64,000 bases of DNA from Robiginitomaculum sp. (GTDB lineage: Bacteria > Pseudomonadota > Alphaproteobacteria > Caulobacterales > Maricaulaceae), in assembly GCA_021776615.1 (NCBI GenBank), contig JAJFFO010000001.1, positions 1-64,000 of the forward strand, written 5' to 3'. The translations under genes were made by a program, and so were the position numbers. Positions 45,656 to 55,069 of the stretch are shown piece after piece. Under the pieces are notes generated by a model. It saw only the letters and a list, made by a program, of their open reading frames with translations. It searched no databases and was not told the origin of the DNA. Every line of letters starts with the position of its first letter. The first letter of the stretch is position 1.

Positions 45656-46579
45656 CTAAGACCCGCCATCAATGGCATCGTCGGTAAGGCGGATTTTTTT
45701 TGATTGGCTTTTCATCAATGCGAAAGCAATCGGGTCCGGTAGCAGGCGCGCCAGAACCGCGATACATTTATTGGCGAAGCCGGTAATGCGCACCGGCACA
45801 TTGCGCGACGCCGCCTTAAAACCCTCTGCCGCCACTTCTTCTGCCGATTTCCACATCCAGCTTGGCAGTTTGGAAACCACTTTACGGGTGTCGTTGACAT
45901 CGTGAAATTCGGAATAGGTGAAGCCCGGGCACAGCGCCGTGACATGCACGCCGGTATGCTGGTTTTCCAAATTCAGGGATTGCGAGAATTTGACCAAAAA
46001 CGCCTTGTCGGCAGCGTACAGCGTATGACCGCTGGAACCGGGTAAATGTCCGGCCAAGGACGCCACATTAATGATCCGGCCAAAGCCGCGCTCTTGCATG
46101 CCCGGCAAGATCAGATGCACCAATTCACAAGGCGCGGTCAGCATCACTTGAATGAAGGCCGCATGATCAGCCCATTTGGAATAGGTGAAGGTGCCCGGCA
46201 GGCCATAGCCGGCATTATTGACCAGACCATCGACAAAGCGCCCGGCATCTTTAATTGCTTTCAAGATCGCTTTTGGCGCGCCCTTGGCGGCCATGTCTGC
46301 GGCGATGGTGATACTGTCGGCGTCATATTTTTCCTTCAACTCCTTGGCCAAATGGTCAAGCCGATCCTGCCGCCGGGCGGTGAGTGCCAAATCCCAGCCA
46401 TGGGCAGCATATTCGCGCGCCAAAGCCGCGCCGATGCCAGCCGACGCGCCGGTCACCAGCATTAACGGACGGGTCGGACGCTTGTCTTTGGTTTGGGCGT
46501 GCTCTGCTTTCTTGGCTGGTGCTACCGGTTTCTCCGGAGTTTTTGATTTTTGAGCTAATTTCTTTGTCGAATTGGCCAT
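45656..46579 (-). CDS. short-chain dehydrogenase/reductase with lysine-rich N-terminal tail
   Basis: A 307-residue SDR oxidoreductase. The cofactor loop is LVTGASAGIGAALARE (near residue 40). VNNAG, the catalytic Ser in NVASLAGHLPGSS and the YAADKAF active site (YxxxK) complete the classical pattern. A 35-residue Lys/Ala/Pro-rich tail precedes the fold and a hydrophobic stretch lies near the C-terminus (IAVLARLLPDPIAFALM). The second ATG (46579) is used because AGGAG abuts the first one and is correctly spaced for this one. Substrate is unknown; members of this subgroup act on fatty or steroid-like carbonyls. Confidence 0.88.
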   Translation of the reverse strand: MANSTKKLAQKSKTPEKPVAPAKKAEHAQTKDKRPTRPLMLVTGASAGIGAALAREYAAHGWDLALTARRQDRLDHLAKELKEKYDADSITIAADMAAKGAPKAILKAIKDAGRFVDGLVNNAGYGLPGTFTYSKWADHAAFIQVMLTAPCELVHLILPGMQERGFGRIINVASLAGHLPGSSGHTLYAADKAFLVKFSQSLNLENQHTGVHVTALCPGFTYSEFHDVNDTRKVVSKLPSWMWKSAEEVAAEGFKAASRNVPVRITGFANKCIAVLARLLPDPIAFALMKSQSKKIRLTDDAIDGGS

Positions 46580-46733
46580 GGAAAACATCTCCTAATTTTC
46601 AGAGTAAATCATGCCCGTACTGGTAAAAATAGCAAGGAGAAGACGCCTAATTATATCATTATAACGTCCGGCGCTAAAGTCGGGGGTGTAGAAAATTACG
46701 AACCTCAATGGAGCGATGTTTCGTCTTCCTCTC

Positions 46734-46765
46734 TTGACTTTAATTAGTTTTTTTGCTAATTAAAG
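46734..46765 (+). promoter_or_regulatory. sdpR promoter overlapped by a perfect operator
   Basis: TTGACT (46734-46739) and TAATTA (46757-46762) with a 17-base spacer form a good promoter. Perfect 10-base arms CTTTAATTAG (46738-46747) and CTAATTAAAG (46756-46765) cover it from -35 to -10. This is an ideal autorepression site for the ArsR-type protein encoded next. Transcription should start at or within a base or two of the ATG at 46769. Confidence 0.8.
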
Positions 46766-46768
46766 AAA

Positions 46769-47041
46769 ATGAATAAAACCTTCAAGGCATTGGCGCATCC
46801 GGTACGGCGGCAGATTCTTGGCCTGCTGCGGTCGGGGCCGATGATATCTGGCGATATTGCCGGGCATTTCGACATGGCGTGGCCGTCGCTGACCAATCAT
46901 TTGAATGTTTTGAAAGATGCCGGACTGGTGCACAGCGAACGCTTTGGCACGCAAATCCGCTATCGGCTGAATGCCGGCGCGGCGGAAGAAGCGATTGCCG
47001 CCATTATGGCTTTATTGGGCAAAGAGGAGAAAGACGGATGA
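46769..47041 (+). CDS. sdpR: ArsR/SdpR-type transcriptional repressor
   Basis: A 90-residue winged-helix regulator. It starts FKALAHPVRRQILGLLRSGP and has the recognition helix in GDIAGHFDMAWPSLTNHLNVLKDAGLV. No metal-binding cysteines are present, consistent with the SdpR autorepressor branch and not metal sensors. Its stop overlaps the start of sdpI by 4 bases. In Bacillus, SdpR represses sdpRI and is relieved when SdpI binds the SdpC toxin. Here no SdpC-like gene is near. There is no Shine-Dalgarno sequence, fitting a leaderless message. Confidence 0.87.
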   Translation: MNKTFKALAHPVRRQILGLLRSGPMISGDIAGHFDMAWPSLTNHLNVLKDAGLVHSERFGTQIRYRLNAGAAEEAIAAIMALLGKEEKDG

Positions 47042-47742
47042 TCAAAAATGGTTTGATAGCCTCGGTGGTGTTCATCATTGCCATGCTTGCCTTAAGCGTG
47101 TGGGCCATGCCGCTTTTGCCTATTGATGGCCAGTTCGCCACCCATTGGAATATTAACGGCGAGGCGGATGATTTTAGCGGACGCAATACCGTATTATGGC
47201 TAATGCCTGGCATTGGTTTTGCCATGGCCGTGGTGTTTAGCATTCTGCCCTCTATTGATCCGCGACGTAAAAATTTGCTGCGCTCCGGCCTGCCCTATCA
47301 AATCGCTTGGATTGGGATGCTATGCATTTTGGCATTGGCCCATGCGATGATGGTGCTCAATGCCACGAAGATCGTTAATCTGGTTGACATAACCACCGGG
47401 CCGGACCTGCTGCGCTGGATGGCGGTTTTTGCCGGGGTGTTCGTGACCGCCCTTGGTGCGGTTATGGGCAAAATCCGGCCCAATTGGTTTATGGGTGTGC
47501 GCACGCCGTGGACGCTCTCCTCCGACCTTGCCTGGGATAAAACCCACCGGTTCACTGGCTGGTTATTCATGCTGACCGGATTGGTCACGGTGGCGGCGGC
47601 CTTGGTGCTGATACCACGTTGGGCAATGACAATCTTGATTGTGGGGATGATCGGCTCCGGATTGTTGGCCGTCATATACTCTTATCTGGTGTGGAAGAGT
47701 GACCCGGCACGCGAAACGCTGGTGCCGGATAGTGCCGACTAA
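47038..47742 (+). CDS. sdpI: SdpI family membrane protein
   Basis: 234 residues with about six hydrophobic segments. The opening segment ends MPLLPIDGQFATHWNINGEADDFSGR, the conserved DUF1648 portion of SdpI. The C-terminal half has KIRPNWFMGVRTPWTLSSDLAWDKTHRFTG, the signature of the SdpI family domain. SdpI of Bacillus is an immunity/signal-transducing protein for a killing factor; most proteobacterial homologues lack the toxin and their role is unsettled. It is translationally coupled to sdpR and ends 4 bases inside the convergent DedA gene. Confidence 0.88.
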   Translation: MIKNGLIASVVFIIAMLALSVWAMPLLPIDGQFATHWNINGEADDFSGRNTVLWLMPGIGFAMAVVFSILPSIDPRRKNLLRSGLPYQIAWIGMLCILALAHAMMVLNATKIVNLVDITTGPDLLRWMAVFAGVFVTALGAVMGKIRPNWFMGVRTPWTLSSDLAWDKTHRFTGWLFMLTGLVTVAAALVLIPRWAMTILIVGMIGSGLLAVIYSYLVWKSDPARETLVPDSAD

Positions 47743-48329
47743 TTTTCCGAAGGCGTGTCCGGCTTTGACGCGACACCTTTGCGCAATCTGACGCGCACCA
47801 CTTGCACCAAAATCATGGTGGCAATCAGGGAAATGGCGATAAGCGGCACCATGGCTTTGGCCTTCTCGCCGCCAACCTCGCCCAGTGCATGAAAAAGCGT
47901 AAAGGTGATGCCGCAATATAGCGCACCGGAAAACACCACCCAAATTGCAAACTTGCCAAACGGCGCTTTGAAAAACCCGGCGGCCAGATAAACGGCAATA
48001 CGAGTGCCGGGGATAAAACGAACCGCAATCAATGTATGGGCGAGGCGCTTTAGCACCTTGTCTTTTGCAGTCTGAACGCCATCCTTTTGTGCAAATTTTT
48101 GCGCCCAGCCATGGGTCAAAGCCGCCCGGCCCGCCCAATATTTCCACAAATCACTGGCGCTAAGACCAAGCAATAAAGCCGCAAACAACAAAGGCGTTTC
48201 GCCAAGACCCAGCGCCGATGCCGAAGCACCACCGATAATCGCCGTGTCTTCTTGAAAAAACGGGGCCATCATCAGCGCGACATAAATGCCCCACGGATAG
48301 GCCTCAAAAGCTGCACTTAGCGCATCCAT
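47739..48329 (-). CDS. DedA-family (VTT domain) membrane protein
   Basis: 196 residues with five or six membrane segments. The re-entrant-loop signature includes PFFQEDTAIIGGASASALG and, in the second half, RFIPGTRIAVYLAAGFFKAPFGKFAIW, where the conserved Arg and Gly of the DedA/VTT motif lie. DedA proteins influence lipid-carrier recycling and proton-dependent membrane homeostasis, and some transport undecaprenyl phosphate. The exact role here is unknown. It is divergent from argG and convergent, with a 4-base overlap, with sdpI. Confidence 0.87.
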   Translation of the reverse strand: MDALSAAFEAYPWGIYVALMMAPFFQEDTAIIGGASASALGLGETPLLFAALLLGLSASDLWKYWAGRAALTHGWAQKFAQKDGVQTAKDKVLKRLAHTLIAVRFIPGTRIAVYLAAGFFKAPFGKFAIWVVFSGALYCGITFTLFHALGEVGGEKAKAMVPLIAISLIATMILVQVVRVRLRKGVASKPDTPSEN

Positions 48330-48504
48330 GTATTTTGCCTCAAATTATGCAACACGATTCGTCTTGGCGTTCTTCGAGAGCAAATTGTGCGTTATTTTCA
48401 CACTCGACGAAACAGAATAACCTTTGCCCATTGACTTTCAATGCTATTACGGCATTTGCACAGTCTGATACTGCTTCCCCATTTCCTTCAATAAGAGAAT
48501 TTTT

Positions 48505-49731
48505 ATGACACGCGCACCCAAGAAAATTGTTCTGGCCTATTCCGGTGGTCTGGACACCTCCATCATCCTCAAATGGCTGCAAACCGAAATGGGCTGCGAG
48601 GTGGTCGCCTTTACTGCCGATTTGGGTCAGGGCGAGGAGTTAGAACCGGCGCGCAAAAAAGCGCAGGAACTCGGCGTTAGTGAGATATTTGTTGAAGATT
48701 TGCGCGAGGATTTCGTCCGCGATTATGTCTTCCCGATGTTTCGCGCCAATACGGTGTATGAGGGGCAATATCTTTTGGGCACCGCCATTGCCCGGCCGCT
48801 TATCGCCAAGCGCCAGATTGAGATAGCCCACGAAACCGGCGCTGACGCGGTGTGCCATGGGGCCACCGGTAAGGGCAATGATCAGGTACGCTTCGAGCTG
48901 GCCTATCTGGCGCTTGATCCGGAGATCAATATCATTGCGCCATGGCGCGAATGGGATTTTGGCTCGCGTACCGACCTGATTGCCTATGCCGAGCAACAGG
49001 GCATTCCGGTGCCTGCCGACAAACGCGGCGAAGCGCCATTTTCTGTGGATGCAAATTTGCTGCACACTTCCTCCGAGGGCAAAGCCCTAGAAGACCCGGG
49101 CGTGGAAGCGCCGGAATTTGTTTATCAGCGCACCGTTGCGCCGGAAGATGCGCCGGATGAGCCACAAATTATTGAAATCGGTTTTGAAAGCGGCGATCCG
49201 GTTAGCATTGACGGGGTCGCGCTTTCCCCGGCCAGCCTGCTGACCAGACTTAACGAGCTTGGCGGCAAGCACGGCATTGGCCGGCTGGATTTGCTGGAAA
49301 ACCGTTTCATTGGCATGAAATCACGCGGCATTTACGAGACCCCCGGCGGCACCATTTTGCTGGCGGCGCATCGCGGCATTGAGCAAATTACGCTGGATGG
49401 CGGGGCCATGCACCTCAAAGACGAATTGATGCCGCGTTATGCCGAGCTGATCTATAATGGTTTCTGGTTTTCGCCGGAACGTAAAATGTTGCAAGCGGCG
49501 ATTGATGAAAGCCAAATTATGGTCAGCGGCAGTGTGCGGCTAAAACTGTATAAAGGCATTGCCAGTGTCATTGGCCGCACCTCAGCACGCTCACTGTATT
49601 CGCTGGACCACGTGACCTTTGAGGACGACATTGTTTACAACCAGTCCGACGCCGACGGGTTTATCAGCCTCAACGCCCTACGCCTCAAACTGCTGGCCAA
49701 ACGCGATCGCAGCACCGGCAAGAACGACTAG
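48505..49731 (+). CDS. argG: argininosuccinate synthase
   Basis: A 408-residue ligase that joins citrulline and aspartate with ATP in arginine synthesis. The PP-loop [15 protein letters not shown] is at residues about 12-26, followed by [16 protein letters not shown] (citrulline and aspartate contacts) and APWREWDF. C-terminal elements [12 protein letters not shown] and SVRLKLYKG match the family. Length is normal. No argH neighbour is present in the window. Confidence 0.97.
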   Translation: MTRAPKKIVLAYSGGLDTSIILKWLQTEMGCEVVAFTADLGQGEELEPARKKAQELGVSEIFVEDLREDFVRDYVFPMFRANTVYEGQYLLGTAIARPLIAKRQIEIAHETGADAVCHGATGKGNDQVRFELAYLALDPEINIIAPWREWDFGSRTDLIAYAEQQGIPVPADKRGEAPFSVDANLLHTSSEGKALEDPGVEAPEFVYQRTVAPEDAPDEPQIIEIGFESGDPVSIDGVALSPASLLTRLNELGGKHGIGRLDLLENRFIGMKSRGIYETPGGTILLAAHRGIEQITLDGGAMHLKDELMPRYAELIYNGFWFSPERKMLQAAIDESQIMVSGSVRLKLYKGIASVIGRTSARSLYSLDHVTFEDDIVYNQSDADGFISLNALRLKLLAKRDRSTGKND

Positions 49732-49836
49732 GGTCTGCCCCAAAAAACACCCCGACCGACGCAACCTCTCCAATTGGTAAGCTGACAGGGCGTCGCGGGC
49801 TGCCTATACCTCGCAGTGTCAAAACAGGGGTCTGGC

Positions 49837-51108
49837 ATGCGAATTTTTATTTGGTTTTTTCTGGTATTGGGGTTGGCATTACCAGAAATGGCAATCGCAC
49901 AAAATCCGCTTGAGCAGGCAAGGGTTTTGCGCAAACAGGCGGCGGCGCTGGAAAACAATGGCGATTTCGCTGGTGCCAGCAAAGCGTTCGAGCGCGCGCT
50001 GTTATTGCAACCCGGCCACCGGTCCTATTGGCTTAATCTTGCCCTGTTGGCCGAGAAGTCCGGCCACCGGGCGAATGCCATTGGCTGGCTGGAAAAATTC
50101 ACGCAGGCCGGATTGTATTTTCCGCCGCAACGTTTGGCCAATGCCCTTGGCGTGGCCATGGATGATGCGGATTATGCCGCAGTTTTGCGCGCGCTTGACC
50201 ATAATAATTCGCCATTGGGCCAGACCAGTATTCGCGCCCGTGTCGCGGCCAATGATGTGCTGGTCGAAGGCATAGCTTTAGACCCAAAATCCGGACGCAC
50301 TTTTGTCAGCACCATTGTCGGGCGCTCGATTTTGATGGCCGAAGAAAATGGCGAATTCACCAATTTTGTGCACGATGACCCACGATTGCGCTCACTGTTT
50401 TCGCTGGCCATAGACCGAAGACGGAATTTGTTATGGGTAACCTCCGGCACCATTGAAAACACTCCCCTTGATGAGGGGGAAAGCCCAGCCAGCGGCCTCT
50501 ACGCCTTTGATTTGGACACGGGAAAATCGGCGCACGCTTTTGATATGAGCGAACACGCCAAAATGCTCGGCGATCTCACCCTTGGTGCCGATGGCTGCCT
50601 TTATGCTTCTGATGGCCTCGGCGGCGCGGTGTTTAGGTTTTCTGCCAATGGGCGCCGATGGAAAAAACTGGAAACCGGCAATGTGTTTTCCTCGCCCCAG
50701 GGCATCGCCTTTCTAGGCGATTCCATGTTTGTCGCCGATTACTCCACCGGCCTTGTGCGGGTCGACCAAAAGCAAAAAACCGCACAGCTTTTGCCAGCCC
50801 CTCTTAATACCAGCCTTATCGGCCTGGACGGCTTGATCGCGCATAAGGGCAAGCTGATTGGCATTCAAAATGGCGCCAGTCCTATGCGCATTGTGCAGAT
50901 CACCCTGAGCGAAGACCAAAGCGCCATCGCAGCGGTCGATGTGTTATTGCAAAACGACAAAAATATGGAAGACCCGACCCAAGGCGTAATTGAAAATGAT
51001 AATTTGCACTTTATCGGCAATGCCCAATGGGCGCGTTTTCCAACCGATGGCAGTGCGCCCAAGACACCGCGCGAGCCGACGCGCATTCTCACCTTGCCGC
51101 TGGAGTAA
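49837..51108 (+). CDS. exported TPR plus beta-propeller (SMP-30/NHL-like) protein
   Basis: 423 residues. A signal peptide (IFIWFFLVLGLALPEMAIA; cleavage near residue 21) leads to two TPR repeats: LRKQAAALENNGDFAGASKAF and YWLNLALLAEKSGHRANAIGWL. The remaining 300 residues form blades of an SMP-30/gluconolactonase-like propeller, with VEGIALDPKSGRTFVST, GDLTLGADGCLYASDG and PQGIAFLGDSMFVADYSTG. No catalytic assignment is safe. It probably works in the periplasm as a binding or lactonase-like protein. The ATG at 49837 has AGGGG 6 bases upstream. Confidence 0.8.
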   Translation: MRIFIWFFLVLGLALPEMAIAQNPLEQARVLRKQAAALENNGDFAGASKAFERALLLQPGHRSYWLNLALLAEKSGHRANAIGWLEKFTQAGLYFPPQRLANALGVAMDDADYAAVLRALDHNNSPLGQTSIRARVAANDVLVEGIALDPKSGRTFVSTIVGRSILMAEENGEFTNFVHDDPRLRSLFSLAIDRRRNLLWVTSGTIENTPLDEGESPASGLYAFDLDTGKSAHAFDMSEHAKMLGDLTLGADGCLYASDGLGGAVFRFSANGRRWKKLETGNVFSSPQGIAFLGDSMFVADYSTGLVRVDQKQKTAQLLPAPLNTSLIGLDGLIAHKGKLIGIQNGASPMRIVQITLSEDQSAIAAVDVLLQNDKNMEDPTQGVIENDNLHFIGNAQWARFPTDGSAPKTPREPTRILTLPLE

Positions 51109-51127
51109 TTGCCACCGCGCGCGCCAG

Positions 51128-51469
51128 CTAAACCAATAACGCCGCTTGCGTGTCTTTGCCCCAACCAACAAATATTTTGCCGTCTGCTTCAATCACCGGG
51201 CGTTTAATCAATGTCGGATATTGCACCATTAGCGCCATGGCTTTGTCCGAATTCATGCCGTCTTTTTGGTTGGCCTCAAGGCCGCGCCATGTGGTCGAGC
51301 GGGTATTGAGCAGCTTTTCCCACCCGGCCGCCGCCGCCCATTTGGCAATGTCGGCGGCGCTAACCCCATCAGCCCGCACATCATGAAAGTGCGGGTTTAG
51401 CCCGGTACTTTGCAGCGCCTTTAGCGCCTTGCGGCAGGTATCACAATTTTTCAGGCCGAAGAGTTTCAT
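51128..51469 (-). CDS. Spx/ArsC family (YffB-like) thioredoxin-fold protein
   Basis: A 113-residue thioredoxin-like protein with a CxxC active site in LKNCDTCRKALKAL (Cys9 and Cys12), a conserved Arg in KRPVIEADGKIFVGW and the RADGVSAADIAKW helix. This is the ArsC/Spx/YffB group, not a canonical arsenate reductase, because no ars genes are present. It may be a glutathione-dependent reductase. The ATG at 51469 starts the fold; the longer frame upstream lies in the region divergent from the hydroxylase gene. Confidence 0.87.
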   Translation of the reverse strand: MKLFGLKNCDTCRKALKALQSTGLNPHFHDVRADGVSAADIAKWAAAAGWEKLLNTRSTTWRGLEANQKDGMNSDKAMALMVQYPTLIKRPVIEADGKIFVGWGKDTQAALLV

Positions 51470-51632
51470 GCTGACACCCCATAAGTTTTTTTCGCTTTTG
51501 TCACGGATCGCGCCAAAAGAAAATATAGTGATGACACCGAAGGAGCGGTGAACGCAATTGCCAATAAAAAAGGTGCGGGCGTATGCGCCTGTGCTAAGTT
51601 GATTCCCAGTGTTTTGAGCAAGGGCAATCTTT

Positions 51633-52457
51633 ATGTCAGAAAAACTGGTCATCCTCGTTATATTTTTTGCATTCGCCGCAGTTGAATTGGCCAAAGGCGG
51701 TTTTTTTGCCCAAAAGGAAGCGATTAAGGGCGATGGCCTGCTAGATTTTTCCAGCACGGTTTTACTATTGGGATTGGTGCAGCCGGGGATATTCCTATTG
51801 GTCAATACCGGGCTTGGTCTGGGCCTTCCCGATTGGCGCGGCGCGTGGTCGGGCATACCGATTATCGCCCAATTCGCCATGCTATTGATTTTTGATGATT
51901 TGTCGCAATATTGGTGGCACCGCGCGTCCCACACTTTCCCCGCCATCTACCCTTTGCACCGTCCGCACCACAATGCCAAATATTTGAGCGTGCGCATCGT
52001 CTATCGCAATAACATATTTTATTACGCCATGATGCCCGGCATTTGGCTGTCGTCGGTGCTGGTGTATTTGGGTTTTGGCTGGGTCTATGCGTTTTACCTG
52101 GTCGCCAAGCTTTCAGTCATTATGGGTGCCCATTCGAGCGCCCGCTGGGACGCACCGCTGTATCGCGTCAAATGGTTGGCGCCGGTCATGTGGGTGATCG
52201 AGCGCACCATCTCCACGCCTTCAACCCATGCCATGCACCATGGCCGCCACAAGGCCGACGGCATCACCCATTACAAAGGCAATTATGGAAATTTCCTGTT
52301 TTTCTGGGACGTGCTGTTTGGGACCGCCAAAATCACCCGGCAATACCCGGTGCAATTCGGCGTTGAGAACCTGCCCGATATTGGCGTCGGCGAACAATTG
52401 GTATGGCCGCTTGTCCGTGCGCCAAAACCCGCGCCCGCTCCTGATACAGACGCCTAG
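51633..52457 (+). CDS. sterol desaturase / fatty acid hydroxylase family protein
   Basis: A 274-residue membrane di-iron enzyme. The eight-histidine signature is spread over HRASH (near residue 97), HRPHHN (near residue 109) and HAMHHGRH (near residue 196), with about four hydrophobic helices between them. Family members hydroxylate or desaturate lipids such as carotenoids, sterols or fatty acids using oxygen and electron carriers. The substrate is not evident. Its stop overlaps the convergent exported-protein gene by 4 bases. Confidence 0.88.
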   Translation: MSEKLVILVIFFAFAAVELAKGGFFAQKEAIKGDGLLDFSSTVLLLGLVQPGIFLLVNTGLGLGLPDWRGAWSGIPIIAQFAMLLIFDDLSQYWWHRASHTFPAIYPLHRPHHNAKYLSVRIVYRNNIFYYAMMPGIWLSSVLVYLGFGWVYAFYLVAKLSVIMGAHSSARWDAPLYRVKWLAPVMWVIERTISTPSTHAMHHGRHKADGITHYKGNYGNFLFFWDVLFGTAKITRQYPVQFGVENLPDIGVGEQLVWPLVRAPKPAPAPDTDA

Positions 52458-53038
52458 TCTTCTGTCGGCTTTTGCGCGCCCTTGCGTACATAATGCAGCA
52501 CCCAAAGGTCTTTCCACACGGTCTCGCCGGGCTTGTGACCCTGCCATTGCCAGATCAAATGATCGGCATCCTCAACGGTCCAGATCATCCGCAAATAAGG
52601 CGCGTCAAATTCTTGCGGATGCACGGATTCCAGACCGAAATCATGGTCGGCATCCTTGGGCGCAGGCCCGCCAACCAGATCGAAATAATTGCCCTGATCA
52701 TCAACCCAGGTTTGCCGCCATTGGCCAATCTGTTTGTGAAACGTGGATACGCTCATGCCGGTAAAACCGGGCATGGAAAATTTTTCAGTAATCACACAAT
52801 CGCCATAAGCGCTTTTACTGATCGCGTTTTCGGCCCATGCCTTGGGTTTGTCTGGCCCTTGGCTATACCATAAATCCCATTCGCCAACCCAAAAATCCAA
52901 CTGCCGGTATTCTTCCCCCTGACAGGATTTGGGCGGCGGCGTATTCGCACTCTGATCCGCATTTTGCGCCCCCGCACTTTGCAACAAGGCTGCCGATGCG
53001 GCCAGCGTGATCATTGCCGCGCCAATAATAACTCTCAT
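52454..53038 (-). CDS. exported protein, DUF1579-like
   Basis: 194 residues with a signal peptide (IIGAAMITLAASAALLQ; cleavage after AGA near residue 25). The mature protein has RQLDFWVGEWDLWYSQG, then STFHKQIGQWRQTWVDDQGNYFDLVGG and a WTVEDADHLIWQWQG strand. These recall the lipocalin-like DUF1579 family of periplasmic or secreted proteins of unknown function. The ATG at 53038 is preceded by a perfect GGAGG. It is monocistronic and divergent from the acyltransferase gene. Confidence 0.75.
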   Translation of the reverse strand: MRVIIGAAMITLAASAALLQSAGAQNADQSANTPPPKSCQGEEYRQLDFWVGEWDLWYSQGPDKPKAWAENAISKSAYGDCVITEKFSMPGFTGMSVSTFHKQIGQWRQTWVDDQGNYFDLVGGPAPKDADHDFGLESVHPQEFDAPYLRMIWTVEDADHLIWQWQGHKPGETVWKDLWVLHYVRKGAQKPTED

Positions 53039-53212
53039 AATTTCCTCCGCCAGCTTTGCCGCCATTCCGCTTCAGGCTGGCAGTTTTGCCACTACAAGCC
53101 AACTTACGAATTGGTAATTTCAAAACAGCAAAAAGATAATCGTTGCGGCAAAGCCTAAGTCACAAGTCAGAATTTGAGTTGCGCCCGGGGCAAAAACCCA
53201 CACACTGCTGTC

Positions 53213-54034
53213 ATGAGCATTTACAAGCATATTGTTGATGAGTTGATCGAGGAGCGTTGCGAGCATTTGCGTGCCAACAAAGCGTTATGGCCACTTATCC
53301 AGCCATGGCTATATCGGGCGTTGGGATATGAAAAAGCGCGCAAAATGGCGGACACTATTGCTGACCAATCGGGCTATGCCGCCTTTGAGAACATTTCCAA
53401 ATCCCTTGATCTTCGCCTCAATATTGAAGGCTTATCGCAAGTGCCAAAGACCGGCCGCCTGATGGTGATTTGCGATCACCCAACCGGGCTGGCCGACGGT
53501 TTGGCGGTGTTTGATGCGCTTAAAAAACACCGGCCCGATTTGATGTTTTTGGCCAATGCCGATGCCTTGCGGGTGATCCCCGGCGCGACAGATGTAATCA
53601 TCCCAGTAGAATGGGTGATGCACAAACGCACCCGCGAAACCGCTCGCGCCACCTTGCACGGGCTCAAGGCGGCCATGGCGCAGGAGCGCTGCGTGATCAT
53701 ATTCCCTGCTGGAAAACTGGCCAAGCTCACCATTAATGGTTTGCAAGACAAGCCGTGGGAGGCCTCGGCCACTGCCTTGGCACGCAAATTTGGCGCGCCG
53801 ATTACGCCTTTGCACATTAGCGCCCGCAATTCGGTTTTATATTATCTGTTTTGCATCCTTCATGGCGAATTGCGCGATATCACCTTGTTTCACGAACTGC
53901 TCAATAAAGCCGGGCAAAATTTCGACATGGTTTTTGGACCGGTGATCGACAGCCAGAGTCTGCCGCTCGATGCCGCTGCCGCCATTGCCGCTTTGCGCCA
54001 TATTGTCACCCATGAATTGGCGGTAACCGAATAG
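53213..54034 (+). CDS. PlsC-like lysophospholipid acyltransferase
   Basis: A 273-residue glycerophosphate/lysophospholipid acyltransferase-type protein. The catalytic block is VICDHPTGLADGLAVFDAL, an HPTGxxDG variant of the HX4D motif. Block III is CVIIFPAGKLAKLT, and a block IV-like ITPLHISARNS follows. A 75-residue helical N-terminal domain precedes it. The ATG at 53213 is used; a TTG frame start upstream is unlikely. It probably acylates a lipid at the inner membrane, but the acceptor is unknown. Confidence 0.83.
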   Translation: MSIYKHIVDELIEERCEHLRANKALWPLIQPWLYRALGYEKARKMADTIADQSGYAAFENISKSLDLRLNIEGLSQVPKTGRLMVICDHPTGLADGLAVFDALKKHRPDLMFLANADALRVIPGATDVIIPVEWVMHKRTRETARATLHGLKAAMAQERCVIIFPAGKLAKLTINGLQDKPWEASATALARKFGAPITPLHISARNSVLYYLFCILHGELRDITLFHELLNKAGQNFDMVFGPVIDSQSLPLDAAAAIAALRHIVTHELAVTE

Positions 54035-54109
54035 CAATGCTGCACCGCGCCCCTTGGCTAAACGCCGCTTATCGTCAACAATTGAAAATCACCAATAAAG
54101 AGGCATGTT

Positions 54110-54637
54110 ATGAGCGAAACCCCGTTTGATCGTCTATCAAAAAATGTATCGCGTTATGGGCAATTAAGTTTCAAAAACTATGCGTTGGTGCGCTCCTTCG
54201 CCGAGCGCCTGCGCGCCGGATTTTGCGGCTATCTCAATGCCGAAGATGGCGAATGCGTTTATCTGGTCCCGCCGCAGGGCGAATTCCATCCGGGGCCCCA
54301 TGGCGGCGGCGCGTATTCGGTTTCCGGCGGCGGGTTTTTACCGCTCGCCCCGATCAGCTTTGGTCTGGCCGTGCGGGTATCGGTCAGCGGCGATTGGTTG
54401 CGCGCAATTTTTCTATGCGGGCGCGAAGGCAATTCATTGAATGTGCAGATTGATGGCGGCAAAAGTTTTGATCTGCCTTTGCCGCTTGAAGATGAGGACG
54501 TTGCCGCGCTTCACGAGCCAATTTACCTGCATATTTATGACTGGTTTGACGACCGGATTAGCCGGTATGAACACGGCAATTACGGCACCAATGCCATTGG
54601 TTTTGAAATCGTCAGCGTGGAAAAAGATAAGGCCTAA
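54110..54637 (+). CDS. conserved-looking protein of unknown function
   Basis: 175 residues, no signal peptide or membrane segment and no family that I recognise. The N-terminus is basic and helical (PFDRLSKNVSRYGQLSFKN), followed by a glycine-rich middle (FHPGPHGGGAYSVSGGGFLPL) and a strand-rich part. The C-terminus is strongly acidic, ending in an EPIYLHIYDWFDDRI segment. The good Shine-Dalgarno (AAAGAGG) and codon use like its neighbours make it a real gene. It ends 9 bases from the convergent TonB-like gene. Confidence 0.7.
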   Translation: MSETPFDRLSKNVSRYGQLSFKNYALVRSFAERLRAGFCGYLNAEDGECVYLVPPQGEFHPGPHGGGAYSVSGGGFLPLAPISFGLAVRVSVSGDWLRAIFLCGREGNSLNVQIDGGKSFDLPLPLEDEDVAALHEPIYLHIYDWFDDRISRYEHGNYGTNAIGFEIVSVEKDKA

Positions 54638-54646
54638 TATCTGGGC

Positions 54647-55069
54647 CTAGCGGCCAATCCGCACTTGCCCCAATCGATAGCTGATAAACACCAGACAATT
54701 GTGCAGGCCCTCGCCGCCAACCGGTTGGAAACGCCATTGCTGCACGCCTTTAATCGCCGAGCGATCAAACATGCCTTCCGGCGCGTCCTGCTTAACTTGC
54801 ACATTATGCGTAGCGCCGCTGGGCAATACGTCCAATTGCACCACCACCCAGCCCTGACGGCCAGCACGGCGCGAAGCGCCCGGGTATTTGGGCAAGGGCA
54901 AGTCCAGCGCCGCCAATGCGCCGCCGCCCTGACACGCACCGGGCTCGGTCAGACGTTTTACACTGGGCGGGGCCGGATAATCATGATTGAGCTTAAAGCT
55001 TTTTTTTGCGCAGCCGCCAATGGCCATTATGGCCGCCATCACGATCAGGCTGGCGGTGCGACCGATCAT
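54647..55069 (-). CDS. lipoprotein with TonB C-terminal domain
   Basis: 140 residues. The N-terminus [15 protein letters not shown] is a lipobox with Cys near residue 20, so the mature protein should be lipid-anchored. The remainder is a TonB_C-type domain: [37 protein letters not shown], then [13 protein letters not shown]. The long transmembrane/proline-rich spacer of true TonB is absent, so it is unlikely to energise receptors by itself. Its start overlaps the end of the ferredoxin gene by 4 bases, which implies coupled translation, although the functional link is unclear. Confidence 0.8.
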   Translation of the reverse strand: MIGRTASLIVMAAIMAIGGCAKKSFKLNHDYPAPPSVKRLTEPGACQGGGALAALDLPLPKYPGASRRAGRQGWVVVQLDVLPSGATHNVQVKQDAPEGMFDRSAIKGVQQWRFQPVGGEGLHNCLVFISYRLGQVRIGR

